Shown here piece by piece: positions 55,792 through 64,000 of a stretch of DNA of 64,000 nt. Positions within the stretch are counted from its first letter, which is position 1. Every line of letters begins with the position of its first letter. This DNA is from Flavobacterium enshiense DK69 (GTDB lineage Bacteria; Bacteroidota; Bacteroidia; Flavobacteriales; Flavobacteriaceae): the NCBI RefSeq assembly GCF_000498495.1, contig NZ_AVCS01000013.1, positions 186,001 through 250,000 on the forward strand, written 5' to 3'. The notes below the pieces were generated by a model. It had not been told where the DNA came from, made no database searches, and saw nothing but the letters and a program-made list of their open reading frames with translations. A program made the position numbers and the translations under genes.

Positions 55792-56628
55792 ATGAAAAAA
55801 CTTTACTTCCTACTAATTGTACTAGCACTTACATCAGTATCTTTCGCCCAAAAAAAGGAAAAAATTAAAGGCTCTAAAATAGTAACAGTAACCCAAAAAG
55901 AAGTTGAACCTTTTGAAAGCCTGGAAATTGAAGACAATCTTGAAATCTTCATCATTAAAGGTGAAAAACAAGGAATTGAAATTGAAGCCGACGACAATCT
56001 TCATGATGCTTTAAAATATGAAATGGTTGGAAATGCGCTTCGTTTGAGTTCTTCTAAAGAAGTTACCGGAGCCAAAAAATTCAGCGTCCGTGTAACGTAT
56101 ACAGACAATCTGAAATTAATTACCGTTAAACAGGAAGCTCAATTAAATTCGCTTGCCGATTTGCAGTTAAAAGAGATTACCGTAAAAAATTATGATTATT
56201 CGAAATCGTATTTAAATGTAAAATCGAATCATTTTACTTTGCTGATGAACGACAAATCGAAAGCTGAGTTAAATTTAAAATCCGAATCGGCTACTTTAGA
56301 ACTTAGCAAAAATGCTGAATTAAAAGCATTGGTGAATGCTCAGAATTTAAAATTAGATCTTTATCAGAAAACCTCTGCCAACGTAGAAGGAGAAGCTGCT
56401 AAGGCAAAAATCCGTTTGGATAACAACTCTACTCTTACAGCAAAAAAACTAGCAGCGTCTGATATGGAATTAACTGCCGAATCGTACACAACTGCCAATG
56501 TAAACGCCATTAAAAATATCAGCATTTCAGCAACCGGAAAATCGGAAATCCAATTGTACGGCACGCCAAAAGTGAATATGATTAATTTTACCGACAATGC
56601 AACCTTATACAAGAAACAGGTTCAATAA
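55792..56628 (+). CDS. DUF2807 (GIN-domain) protein
   Basis: 278 residues from ATG 55792 (MKKLYFLLIVLALTSVSFAQ signal peptide). A single DUF2807 domain covers most of the mature part: VTQKEVEPFESLEIEDNLEIFIIKGEKQGIEIEADDNLHDAL, followed by stacked strands with LNLKSESATLELSKNAEL-type repeats. Similar in outline to the DUF2807 protein at 50130 but without a lipobox and outside the PadR operon. Probably envelope or surface located; function not established. Confidence 0.87.
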   Translation: MKKLYFLLIVLALTSVSFAQKKEKIKGSKIVTVTQKEVEPFESLEIEDNLEIFIIKGEKQGIEIEADDNLHDALKYEMVGNALRLSSSKEVTGAKKFSVRVTYTDNLKLITVKQEAQLNSLADLQLKEITVKNYDYSKSYLNVKSNHFTLLMNDKSKAELNLKSESATLELSKNAELKALVNAQNLKLDLYQKTSANVEGEAAKAKIRLDNNSTLTAKKLAASDMELTAESYTTANVNAIKNISISATGKSEIQLYGTPKVNMINFTDNATLYKKQVQ

Positions 56629-56643
56629 TCATCCTTAAGAAAT

Positions 56644-56677
56644 AAAAAAACACCTGCTTTTGCAGGTGTTTTTTTAT
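56644..56677. terminator. Bidirectional terminator
   Basis: AAAAAACACCTGC / GCAGGTGTTTTTT arms with a TTTT loop between convergent genes ending at 56628 and 56679. Confidence 0.93.
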
Positions 56678-56678
56678 T

Positions 56679-57530
56679 TTAATAATTCCATTGTCGCTGT
56701 CGGTCTAATTCTTTCATTTCTTCGATTGTTTCCGTCGGAATCACTTTCAGGAATGAAGGATGCTGTTCAATGGCATATTCAATTTTTTCAACTATTTCAT
56801 CAATGCTTTCATTGTCATAATCAATCTGCAGAGGTTCTTTAACGATAAACGATTGCAGAATTCCTTTTTTCTTCAATAGCAAGCCTTTACGATCAAATGA
56901 ACGACGAAAACCGTCAATCACAATCGGAACCACAATAGGTTTATGTTGCTTTATGATATGCGCTGTACCTTTTCGTACCGGCTTGAACGATTTTGTCGTT
57001 CCTTGGGGAAAAGTAATTACCCAGCCGTCATCCAACGCAATTTTTATATTTTCGGTATCGTTCGGATTCACTTCTTTTTTCTCGTTTTCAGCTACATCCT
57101 TACCTCCTGCCCTCCAAGTTCTTTCAACAGTAATGGCTCCAACATAAGATAAAATCCTTGGTAATAATCCCGACTCCATGGTTTCTTTGGCCGCCACATA
57201 ATAAATGTTAAGCTTCGGATTCCATAAATACCCTATGTTCTTGATATTGTCATGTCTTCCCTTTAAACTGGCATTAAAAACGTGAAACATAGCCACGACA
57301 TCCGCAAAATAAGTCTGATGATTTGAAATAAAAAGTACATTCCTATCAGGCAGCTCTTTTATGATTTCAGAACCTTCAATGTGTAATTCGTTGAAACCAC
57401 GAAAGCGCCTGTGTGTTAATGCGCCGAAAACACGTATTAACCATTTTTTGATAAAAAGTATGTGACCGAAAGGATTTCTTTTGAACAATCCCATAAAATA
57501 TCTTACATTAATTCCTAAAAAAGAGTACAA
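56679..57530 (-). CDS. PlsC-like acyltransferase with altered motifs
   Basis: 283 residues with a membrane-associated 1-acyl-glycerol-3-phosphate acyltransferase fold: motif I FISNHQTYFAD around His71, motif III WVITFPQGTTKSF, motif IV PIVVPIVIDGFRR. The spacing in motif I is H-x5-D (His71, Asp77) rather than H-x4-D, and the motif III EGTR is QGTT. These changes affect the residues that bind glycerol phosphate, so the acceptor may not be lysophosphatidate. Followed at 57548 by a Nudix gene on the same strand, 17 nt away (Nudix first), likely one operon. Confidence 0.85.
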   Translation of the reverse strand: MYSFLGINVRYFMGLFKRNPFGHILFIKKWLIRVFGALTHRRFRGFNELHIEGSEIIKELPDRNVLFISNHQTYFADVVAMFHVFNASLKGRHDNIKNIGYLWNPKLNIYYVAAKETMESGLLPRILSYVGAITVERTWRAGGKDVAENEKKEVNPNDTENIKIALDDGWVITFPQGTTKSFKPVRKGTAHIIKQHKPIVVPIVIDGFRRSFDRKGLLLKKKGILQSFIVKEPLQIDYDNESIDEIVEKIEYAIEQHPSFLKVIPTETIEEMKELDRQRQWNY

Positions 57531-57547
57531 ATTTAAGAAAAACAGTG

Positions 57548-58189
57548 CTAATGCAATACCTTTCTAATCGTTTCTTTGAGTTCGCTCATCATCATGGCCG
57601 TCGCTCCCCAAACCACATACTTATCCACATTAAAAACCGGAACCTTAATATTTTCGGCATAGGATGTTGACATAACCACTTTTGTGATGATGCTGTCATC
57701 CAGCAAATCCCTTAACGGCAATTCCAGGATCCTTTTCACTTCATAAGGACTTGGCATGAATGTAATTTCATCATGAACAATCCCTAAAAAAGGAGAAACC
57801 AGGAAATTACTCGGCGGAATATACAGCTCGCTGAAAGGCTTGATTATTTGAATCCTGTCCGGCTCTACTCCTATTTCTTCATGGGTTTCACGCAATGCCG
57901 TAAATTGAAGGTCAATATCTGTAGGTTCAACCTTTCCTCCAGGAAAAGCGATTTGGGAGGCATGTATACCGGGATAGGAATTTCTGACAATTAAAACCAA
58001 ATGCGCTTCCTTATCTCTAGGGTAAAGGAGCATCATGACAGCAGCCTTTCTGGGGTCTTTGTCCAAATACTCCTTTGAAGAAAGCGAAGAAACCCTCTCA
58101 AGCGGCGCCATTTTCATATGCGCTTCTACAGACAGCAACTTTTCTTTTTCAATTTTTGGAATGTATTTCAAAAAATCAGAAAAATCCAT
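57548..58189 (-). CDS. CoA pyrophosphatase (Nudix, NudL-type)
   Basis: 213 residues. Nudix hydrolase that splits CoA and its derivatives into phosphopantetheine and 3',5'-ADP. Nudix box about 84-108: PGGKVEPTDIDL then ALRETHEEIGVEP with catalytic Glu101, Glu104 and Glu105. The upstream UPF0035-type motif (LVLIVRNSYPGIHASQIAFPGG) marks the CoA class. Upstream gene of the pair with the acyltransferase, linking to acyl-CoA turnover (inference). Confidence 0.92.
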   Translation of the reverse strand: MDFSDFLKYIPKIEKEKLLSVEAHMKMAPLERVSSLSSKEYLDKDPRKAAVMMLLYPRDKEAHLVLIVRNSYPGIHASQIAFPGGKVEPTDIDLQFTALRETHEEIGVEPDRIQIIKPFSELYIPPSNFLVSPFLGIVHDEITFMPSPYEVKRILELPLRDLLDDSIITKVVMSTSYAENIKVPVFNVDKYVVWGATAMMMSELKETIRKVLH

Positions 58190-58266
58190 TATATTTAGTT
58201 TTTTTTGTCAACCAACTATAAAGTTACCTCAAAATTTAGTTTTAACAAACTTATATCACAAGAAAG

Positions 58267-58710
58267 ATGTTTAGTAAAGAAGAAGCACAACAAATTAAAA
58301 AGGAATTCTGGACAGCTTTCGCAGAAGCATACCCCCGAAAATGGCTGCTGTATGACACCAAAATAAAGGATTTCACATTTAAATTCCACATAGATAATAA
58401 AAAAGCACAGGTTCTGATTGACATTGAACCTAAAGACGAGGAAAAAAGAAAGATTTACTACGAAAAAATCGAATCCCTTAAAACCATTCTGTTAGAGGAA
58501 TATTTAGAAGACGCCATCTTTGAAAGGAATTTCTACCTCGAAAACGGAAAATGCATCAGTAAAATATGGGTCGAAAAAACCGGAATCAGCTTGTATAACA
58601 AAGCTACCTGGGATGAAATTTTCGATTTCTTTTATGAAAAAATGGACTCTTTTGAACGATTTTTTTACGAATACGAAGACTATATCCGTGATTTGGAAAT
58701 CAACACCTAA
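58267..58710 (+). CDS. DUF4268 protein
   Basis: 147 residues without signal peptide. The DUF4268 pattern is clear: FWTAFAEAYPRKWLLYDTKIKDFTFKFHIDNKKAQVLIDIEPKD, LEEYLEDAIFERNFYLENGKCISKIWVEK, FYEKMDSFERFFYEYEDYI. The family is cytoplasmic, related to restriction-endonuclease-like folds in some annotations, and has no known reaction. It starts an operon: the TPR/MORN gene follows after 22 nt. Confidence 0.85.
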   Translation: MFSKEEAQQIKKEFWTAFAEAYPRKWLLYDTKIKDFTFKFHIDNKKAQVLIDIEPKDEEKRKIYYEKIESLKTILLEEYLEDAIFERNFYLENGKCISKIWVEKTGISLYNKATWDEIFDFFYEKMDSFERFFYEYEDYIRDLEINT

Positions 58711-58732
58711 GACTAACACCAACAACACATAA

Positions 58733-61700
58733 ATGAAGAAACTAGCCACTGCCATACTCCTAGGTTCTTTTTCGGGCGTTTATGCACAAAGTGCCTATCC
58801 TCAAAAAGACTATTCGTTTGTCTATCAAAACGATTCCATCATTAAAAAGGGAATTTCCCTGTATGAAAATGAGAAATACGATGAATCGATAAGAGAATTT
58901 GACAGGATTGCAAAAGCCGATCCTAAATTCTTAGACGCTCAATACGAAAAAGCGCTATCTCTTTATGCCCTAAAAAAAAATGACGAATTTGAAAAGCTTC
59001 TTAACGAGCTGAAGCAGAATGATCAGTTTCCAAAATCGCCAAACCTATACACTTTGTACGGTAACTACCTGAGTGACGCTAAACGTTATGATGAGGCAGA
59101 AAAATTGTTTCTTGAAGGACAAAAATACCTTGGAAATTCGGCAAATTACCTTTACAACCTGGCAATTCTTTATATCCGAAAAGAAGAATCCCAAAAAAGT
59201 GTCGACTTGCTTAAAAAAGTAGTCGTTTTAAATCCGAATCATGCTTCGGCACACTATTTCTTAGGCTTTTTAGCTCTTGAAAACGGAAACATCACAGAAG
59301 GAACACTTGGATTACTAAGCTACATTACACTGGCTCCCACCGGAAAATATGCCAAAGAAGCGGTTTTAAAACTGAATAAGAAATTTGGAGAAAATTATTT
59401 AGAGAAAGGCAAACTTATATTTTCCAAAACCGGTGACAACTTCGAAGAAATCGATGTCATTCTAAGAAATCAACTTCCTTTAAAGAAAGCCTACAAAGTA
59501 AAATCTGATTTTGACGACGTAGCAATCCGTCAGGTACAAGCTGTTGTCGAGTATACGAAAGAACACAAATCAGGTGACGGCTTTTTTGAAAGTACTTATA
59601 TCCCATGGATTAAGGATGTAGCAGAAAAAAATTATTTTGAAGGACTCTCCTATTATATCCTATTGAGCTTGGAAGATGATTTAGGCAAAAAACTGACTTC
59701 ACACAAAAAAGAGATCTTAAGTTTTCAGGAAAAATATATCGATACTGACTTCTGGAAAATGTTTGCCAAAAGAAAAACCGAACATTTCGGGGAAACAAAA
59801 GAAGTTTTAATCTATTTGAAAGACAACCTCCCATATGTTGTTGGTTCTTATGTTGACGGCAAAAAAGAAGGTAAGTTCAAATTATTGGATGAATATGGCA
59901 ATATGACAGCCGAGCTTAATTTTAAGAATGATCTTTCAGAAGGTGTTCAGAAATATTTTAACAATAAAGGACAACTCATCGAAGAAAGAACTTATGTCAA
60001 TGATAAACTTGAAGGAAAAAAAACGGAGTATTTCGAAAACGGAAATATCAATTCGATCGAAAACTATAAAAATGATAAGTTGGAAGGTGTTTCCACAACT
60101 TACTACATTGATGGCGGGAAGCAATGTGAATTAAACTTTACCAACGGTAACGAAAACGGTAAATTAACCTGTTATTTTCCAAACGGCACCGTAAAGTCGT
60201 CGCTTACCTATACTGATGGAAAACTTAACGGGGCTTACAGCAAATACAACGAAGTTGGGGACATCACCGAAGAAGCCTATTATATCAACGGAGAACTGAA
60301 CGGAAAACAAACCACATACTATGGTAAAAAAATTATCAAATCCGAACAAACCTATGTAAACGGAAAAATTGACGGTATTTCAAAAAGTTATTTCAACAAC
60401 GGAAACATAGAGGAAGAAAAAACGTATCAAAACGGAGAACTTGTAAAAACAATCGAATACTATCATACCGGAAAAAAATCCAAGGAGGCGTTTTATACTG
60501 ACAAAGGTGAATCGGAAGTTTATTCCTATTTCGATGAAAATGAAAACAAATATTTCGAGGGGAAATACAGAAAAAATGAATTGAAAAGCGCACTTCAATA
60601 CACGAAAGACAATCCGAAACCCGTTTCAATCAACATAAGTAAAAAACCGGTACAGTTTAAAAACTTCAGCGGTGACGTAATCATCACCGGAGAATTTGAA
60701 AAAGGTTTTAAAAACAATGTCTGGGAACAAAAGTTTTCCAATGGGATTATTAAGTTTAAAGAAAACTATAATAAAGGAACACAAGAAGGACTAACCTACA
60801 ATTACAACCGGGAAGGCTCATTAAACTCTATTGCCAATTATTCCGGCGATAAAATTCACGGCTTATATGAGAGTTATGATTTTGGCATTCAGGATGAATC
60901 CATTTATTTTGAAAACGGTGAAAAAAGCGGTCCGTTTCAAACGTTTTTTGCGAACGGAACAACCGAAACAGAAGGTTTTTACAATAACAACGAACTCAAC
61001 GGTGAAAAAAGAGAATATTGGATGAGCGGTAAATTGAAAGCAAAAACCACTTATACGGACGGTGAACTCACCTCTTTCAAAATGTTCGACACTAACGGAC
61101 AGCCAATCAACACTGTAGACTACAAAAACCGAAGCGGTAATTTTACGTTAAACCTTTATAATATAGGCACTGAAAACTATGACATGGTAAACGGATACTT
61201 TAACGGTAAATATATTGAGAAAGACAAAGACAACAATCTTATTGCCGAAGGAGAATTTGTAAATGGCATACAAAACAACCTCATGAAATTCTATGGTCCT
61301 ACCGGAAAACTGTCTTTCGAGAGACCTTATTATTGTGGAGAACTTCACGGACTCCAAAACCAATATGATCTGGCAGGAAACCTAAGGATTTCAGACGAGT
61401 ATGTTTTCGGAGATGAATACGGTAAAACGATCCGTTATTATCATAATAAATCGAAACTTTACGAGTATACGCAATTAAACAATCATATTGAAGGCGAATA
61501 CACCTACTACAACCAAAAAGGAGAAGCTATCCTGATTGTCGGTTATCTGAATAATGCCGCTAAATATTATATCCGTAAAGGGAAAGACGGGCAACTGAAT
61601 GACAAAGTCGAAATCCGCAATGAATCGGCAGAAATCGCTTCCTATTATCCAAATGGAAAATTGGCTATTTCGATGACTATTGACAAAGGCAGCCAAGAAG

Positions 61701-61999
61701 GAAAATTCGTCATCAACAATGCTGAAGGAAAACCGGAAGTCACAACCAATTACAAGAAAAATTTTACGGATGGTGAACGTTACGAATATTATCCAAACGG
61801 AAATATTTACAAAATTGAGCGCTTAAAATCAGGGGATTTTGAAGGTTTACAGGAATACTTCTCAGAAAACGGTAACAGATTACTTTCTGCAAATTACAAA
61901 GACAACAATTTACACGGTGATGTATTACTCTATAAAGACAACAAACTGATAGTAACCAAAAAATACGACACAAATGAATTGGTACAAATCACTAAATAA
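58733..61999 (+). CDS. Secreted TPR and MORN-like repeat protein
   Basis: 1088 residues. Signal peptide MKKLATAILLGSFSGVYAQ; TPR repeats about 35-220 (SLYENEKYDESIREFDRIAKADPKFLDAQYEKALSLYAL, NLAILYIRKEESQKSVDLL); then from about 370 to the end some 20-25 MORN-like units of about 23 residues, of the type GKLNGxYxxYxxxGxIxExxYYxNG. These repeats are commonly labelled YwqK-family antitoxin, but nothing here supports a toxin-antitoxin role. Probably a periplasmic or surface scaffold. The last 26 bp overlap the start of the DUF3857 gene. Confidence 0.9.
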   Translation: MKKLATAILLGSFSGVYAQSAYPQKDYSFVYQNDSIIKKGISLYENEKYDESIREFDRIAKADPKFLDAQYEKALSLYALKKNDEFEKLLNELKQNDQFPKSPNLYTLYGNYLSDAKRYDEAEKLFLEGQKYLGNSANYLYNLAILYIRKEESQKSVDLLKKVVVLNPNHASAHYFLGFLALENGNITEGTLGLLSYITLAPTGKYAKEAVLKLNKKFGENYLEKGKLIFSKTGDNFEEIDVILRNQLPLKKAYKVKSDFDDVAIRQVQAVVEYTKEHKSGDGFFESTYIPWIKDVAEKNYFEGLSYYILLSLEDDLGKKLTSHKKEILSFQEKYIDTDFWKMFAKRKTEHFGETKEVLIYLKDNLPYVVGSYVDGKKEGKFKLLDEYGNMTAELNFKNDLSEGVQKYFNNKGQLIEERTYVNDKLEGKKTEYFENGNINSIENYKNDKLEGVSTTYYIDGGKQCELNFTNGNENGKLTCYFPNGTVKSSLTYTDGKLNGAYSKYNEVGDITEEAYYINGELNGKQTTYYGKKIIKSEQTYVNGKIDGISKSYFNNGNIEEEKTYQNGELVKTIEYYHTGKKSKEAFYTDKGESEVYSYFDENENKYFEGKYRKNELKSALQYTKDNPKPVSINISKKPVQFKNFSGDVIITGEFEKGFKNNVWEQKFSNGIIKFKENYNKGTQEGLTYNYNREGSLNSIANYSGDKIHGLYESYDFGIQDESIYFENGEKSGPFQTFFANGTTETEGFYNNNELNGEKREYWMSGKLKAKTTYTDGELTSFKMFDTNGQPINTVDYKNRSGNFTLNLYNIGTENYDMVNGYFNGKYIEKDKDNNLIAEGEFVNGIQNNLMKFYGPTGKLSFERPYYCGELHGLQNQYDLAGNLRISDEYVFGDEYGKTIRYYHNKSKLYEYTQLNNHIEGEYTYYNQKGEAILIVGYLNNAAKYYIRKGKDGQLNDKVEIRNESAEIASYYPNGKLAISMTIDKGSQEGKFVINNAEGKPEVTTNYKKNFTDGERYEYYPNGNIYKIERLKSGDFEGLQEYFSENGNRLLSANYKDNNLHGDVLLYKDNKLIVTKKYDTNELVQITK

Positions 62000-63905
62000 T
62001 GTGGCAGCAGTAGCCTCGGTCCTTTTTTGTATCGACAGCTACAGTCAGACTTCTTTTAAAGAATACAAAGTTAAGTATCCGGATTACAGTGAACTCATCT
62101 TAAATGATGTTCAAACCTATAAGATTTCCATTGAGGATGATAAGTTAAAAATCCTTCAGGATAACTTATCCGAAACGATGATTTTGTCCGATATCGGAAT
62201 CCATAACAACAAAGAGTCTTTCACACATTCCGATTTGGTTAAATTGGTCGGTTTTGAAGCTTACTCTATCATCAACGATAAGGGAAAGGAAAAGAAAATA
62301 AAAGTGACCCAAACCAATGAAAAATTCTACGATGACAGTAATGTCTTTCATAGTGCCATAAAAGAAAAACAGTTAATCTTTCCGAACCTTGAAACCGGTG
62401 CAAAAAAAGTGCTTAACTATACAACAGAATTCGTAGATCCGCACCTGTTACACAAGTTTGTTTTTGGAAGTGGTTTGCCTATTGAAAACTCTTCGTTGGA
62501 AATCACTACGGATAAAAACATCACGATCGGTTATAAAATTTTTAATGATCCCGAGAATAAAATCGAATTTACCAAAACGGAAAAAAAAGGTAAAATTCAT
62601 TACAAATGGACACTTAAAAACATAAAACCTTTAAAATCGGAAAGCTTTGCTCCAGGGTTTCTGCATTTTGTCCCACACATCGATGTTTATATTAAAGATT
62701 ATTCCGTAGACGGCAAAAAAACAGATGTTTTGGATGATGTCACAAAATTATACAGCTACTATCGCGGTTTTGTAAACAACCTTAACAAGACGGAAGATCC
62801 AGCCCTAAAGTCCCTGGTAGAAAAAATAACCGGAGACAAAACAACTGAAAGCGAGAAAGTAAAAAGTATTTATTATTGGGTAAAAGACAATATCAAATAT
62901 GTGGCTTTCGAGCAAGGGTATGAAGGATTTATTCCGAGAGAAGCTAAACTGGTTTACGAGAGAAAATTTGGCGACTGCAAAGACATGGCCAGCATCATTA
63001 CGGCAATGGCACATATGGCCAATATCAATTCCGTTTATATCACTTGGATCGGTACACGGGACATTCCTTATGCCTATTCGGAATTGGCTACACCGGCTGT
63101 AGACGATCACATGATTGCTACTTATAAAAAAGGAAATGAATATATTTTCCTTGACGGAACCGATAAAGAAACGGAATTCGGCACACCATCTTCGTTTATT
63201 CAGGGAAAAGAAGCCTTAGTCGATGAAAATGGAACATTCAAAGTCGTGAAAGTACCTGTTGTTTCCTCAGCTAAAAACGAAGTACGTGAAACACTTGCCC
63301 TTAAAATTAATGACGATGTGCTTTCCGGAAGCGGAACCATGTCTTTCTACGGTTACAATAAAGGCCATTATCTTATGCAGATTGGGGATGCTACCGGAAA
63401 AACCCGATTCGAAATGGTTAAGAGCCTGGTTTTGAAAGGAAATAATAAATTCAATCTTAAAGAATACACGGAAACGAACATTAGTGATAAAGACAAGCCT
63501 TATGAGGTAAATTACAATTTTGATCTGGAAAACTATGTTCTTAAAGTGGACGATGAAATCTTTGTAAATTTAAACTTAGACAAAGCTTTTGAAAGTCTGA
63601 CATTGGAAGAAGACAGAAAATATGGAATTGAACTGGATTATCTGACCTATAACAATGCCAATTACGACCTGGAAATTCCAAAAGGTTATGCTGTCTCCTA
63701 TTTACCTAAAAACACGAACTTCAATAATGACTTGATGGAAGTGGAAATTAAGTATGAACAAAAGGAAAATAAAATCATATTAAGCACTAAAATCAAAGTC
63801 AAAAAAATATTTTTTGAAAAAAGTGAGAAAGACCTTTGGAACCAGTCTGTAAAAAATCTGAAAAAAGCTTATAACGAATCGATAATCCTTAAAACTAAAA
63901 AATGA
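61974..63905 (+). CDS. DUF3857 / transglutaminase-like secreted protein
   Basis: 643 residues. N-terminal signal (MNWYKSLNNVAAVASVLFCIDSYSQ). DUF3857 beta-sandwich about 30-250, then a transglutaminase-like core about 270-400 with the full triad: Cys335 in FGDCKDMAS, a His in VDDHMIATY and an Asp in FLDGTDKE. The remaining C-terminal part is a DUF2569-like beta region. The core can cut or join peptide or amide bonds; the target is unknown. Starts inside the end of the TPR/MORN gene (26-bp overlap) and overlaps the next gene by ATGA, so translation of the operon is tightly coupled. Confidence 0.9.
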   Translation: MNWYKSLNNVAAVASVLFCIDSYSQTSFKEYKVKYPDYSELILNDVQTYKISIEDDKLKILQDNLSETMILSDIGIHNNKESFTHSDLVKLVGFEAYSIINDKGKEKKIKVTQTNEKFYDDSNVFHSAIKEKQLIFPNLETGAKKVLNYTTEFVDPHLLHKFVFGSGLPIENSSLEITTDKNITIGYKIFNDPENKIEFTKTEKKGKIHYKWTLKNIKPLKSESFAPGFLHFVPHIDVYIKDYSVDGKKTDVLDDVTKLYSYYRGFVNNLNKTEDPALKSLVEKITGDKTTESEKVKSIYYWVKDNIKYVAFEQGYEGFIPREAKLVYERKFGDCKDMASIITAMAHMANINSVYITWIGTRDIPYAYSELATPAVDDHMIATYKKGNEYIFLDGTDKETEFGTPSSFIQGKEALVDENGTFKVVKVPVVSSAKNEVRETLALKINDDVLSGSGTMSFYGYNKGHYLMQIGDATGKTRFEMVKSLVLKGNNKFNLKEYTETNISDKDKPYEVNYNFDLENYVLKVDDEIFVNLNLDKAFESLTLEEDRKYGIELDYLTYNNANYDLEIPKGYAVSYLPKNTNFNNDLMEVEIKYEQKENKIILSTKIKVKKIFFEKSEKDLWNQSVKNLKKAYNESIILKTKK

Positions 63906-64000
63906 AAAAATCCTTCCTGAAATATTCGCTTTCCGCAGCTGGACTTTTCCTGTATACCATTTCGGTTAATGCACAGGATTACACATTTAAAAACTACAAT
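63902..64000 (+). CDS. Secreted protein, 5' end only
   Basis: The ATG at 63902 overlaps the stop of the DUF3857 gene (ATGA) and opens 33 codons to the window edge, reading MKKSFLKYSLSAAGLFLYTISVNAQ, a clear signal peptide, then DYTFKNYN. The rest lies outside. The mature start resembles that of the upstream DUF3857 protein (SFKEYKVKYPDY), so a second paralogue is possible (inference). Confidence 0.8.
   Translation, partial: MKKSFLKYSLSAAGLFLYTISVNAQDYTFKNYN

Noticed and set aside
58733..61999. Toxin-antitoxin system, from the YwqK antitoxin label often given to such repeats
   Set aside because: No toxin gene is adjacent, the protein is secreted and very long, and the repeats are MORN-like scaffolding.

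Overview
The window is a chromosomal segment from a member of the Flavobacteriaceae (Bacteroidetes), most likely Flavobacterium or a close relative. The evidence is a type III glutamine synthetase, a type IX secretion sorting domain, a TonB receptor paired with a PepSY protein, DUF2807/DUF3810/DUF4197-type proteins known mainly from Bacteroidetes, AT-rich intergenic DNA, starts without clear Shine-Dalgarno sequences, and many upstream TAnnTTTG boxes, the -7 element of the Bacteroidetes housekeeping sigma factor. No rRNA, tRNA, CRISPR array, complete insertion sequence or prophage was recognised.

Layout. 1-1701: 5' part of glnN (minus), cut by the window edge. 2.0-5.8 kb: lipoproteins and a pair of outer-membrane proteins. 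6.0-9.4 kb: icmF, a fused isobutyryl-CoA mutase/GTPase. 9.8-12.9 kb: short unrelated genes, all on the minus strand, separated by recurring spacer sequences; this looks like a cassette-type array and is the most accessory part of the window. 13.4-16.8 kb: a GH130 enzyme translationally coupled to a GT4 glycosyltransferase with an extra C-terminal domain. 17.1-20.9 kb: VOC protein, katG and a DUF4197 lipoprotein. 21.1-24.1 kb: a metal-receptor-fold binding protein, pyrF and prfA. 24.2-28.3 kb: a lipoprotein, then a TonB-dependent siderophore receptor and PepSY reductase-like protein (iron uptake). 28.3-34.0 kb: pepD, a 2Fe-2S ferredoxin, DUF3810, a GNAT/hydrolase fusion and a type II NADH dehydrogenase. 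34.3-41.6 kb: an ECF sigma factor with a membrane partner, a half-length DEAD-box protein, a response regulator without a DNA-binding domain, an ABC exporter, dnaJ and grpE. 41.8-45.6 kb: YceI, a T9SS cargo protein with LamG, a TIGR01777 epimerase and DUF4442.

45.7-50.9 kb is an envelope-stress-like module: a small secreted protein and the operon DUF4870-PadR-PspC-M23-DUF2807. The two transcription units start from near-identical duplicated promoters, each with a 19-bp imperfect palindrome at the -33 region that fits a PadR operator. 51.0-56.6 kb: secreted hydrolase, M1 metallopeptidase, a tandem-OmpA protein and a second DUF2807 protein. 56.7-58.2 kb: an atypical acyltransferase and a Nudix CoA pyrophosphatase. 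58.3-64.0 kb: a tightly packed operon of DUF4268, a TPR/MORN-repeat protein, a DUF3857 transglutaminase-like protein and the start of a further secreted protein cut by the window end.

Non-coding structure is rich: about sixteen rho-independent terminators, two copies of a dispersed AGCCCCGAT...AGCGGGA element, 7-8-bp tandem repeats just upstream of three start codons, and the 10.9-12.9 kb spacer repeats. Product names come from recognising sequence motifs by eye; no database search was run.
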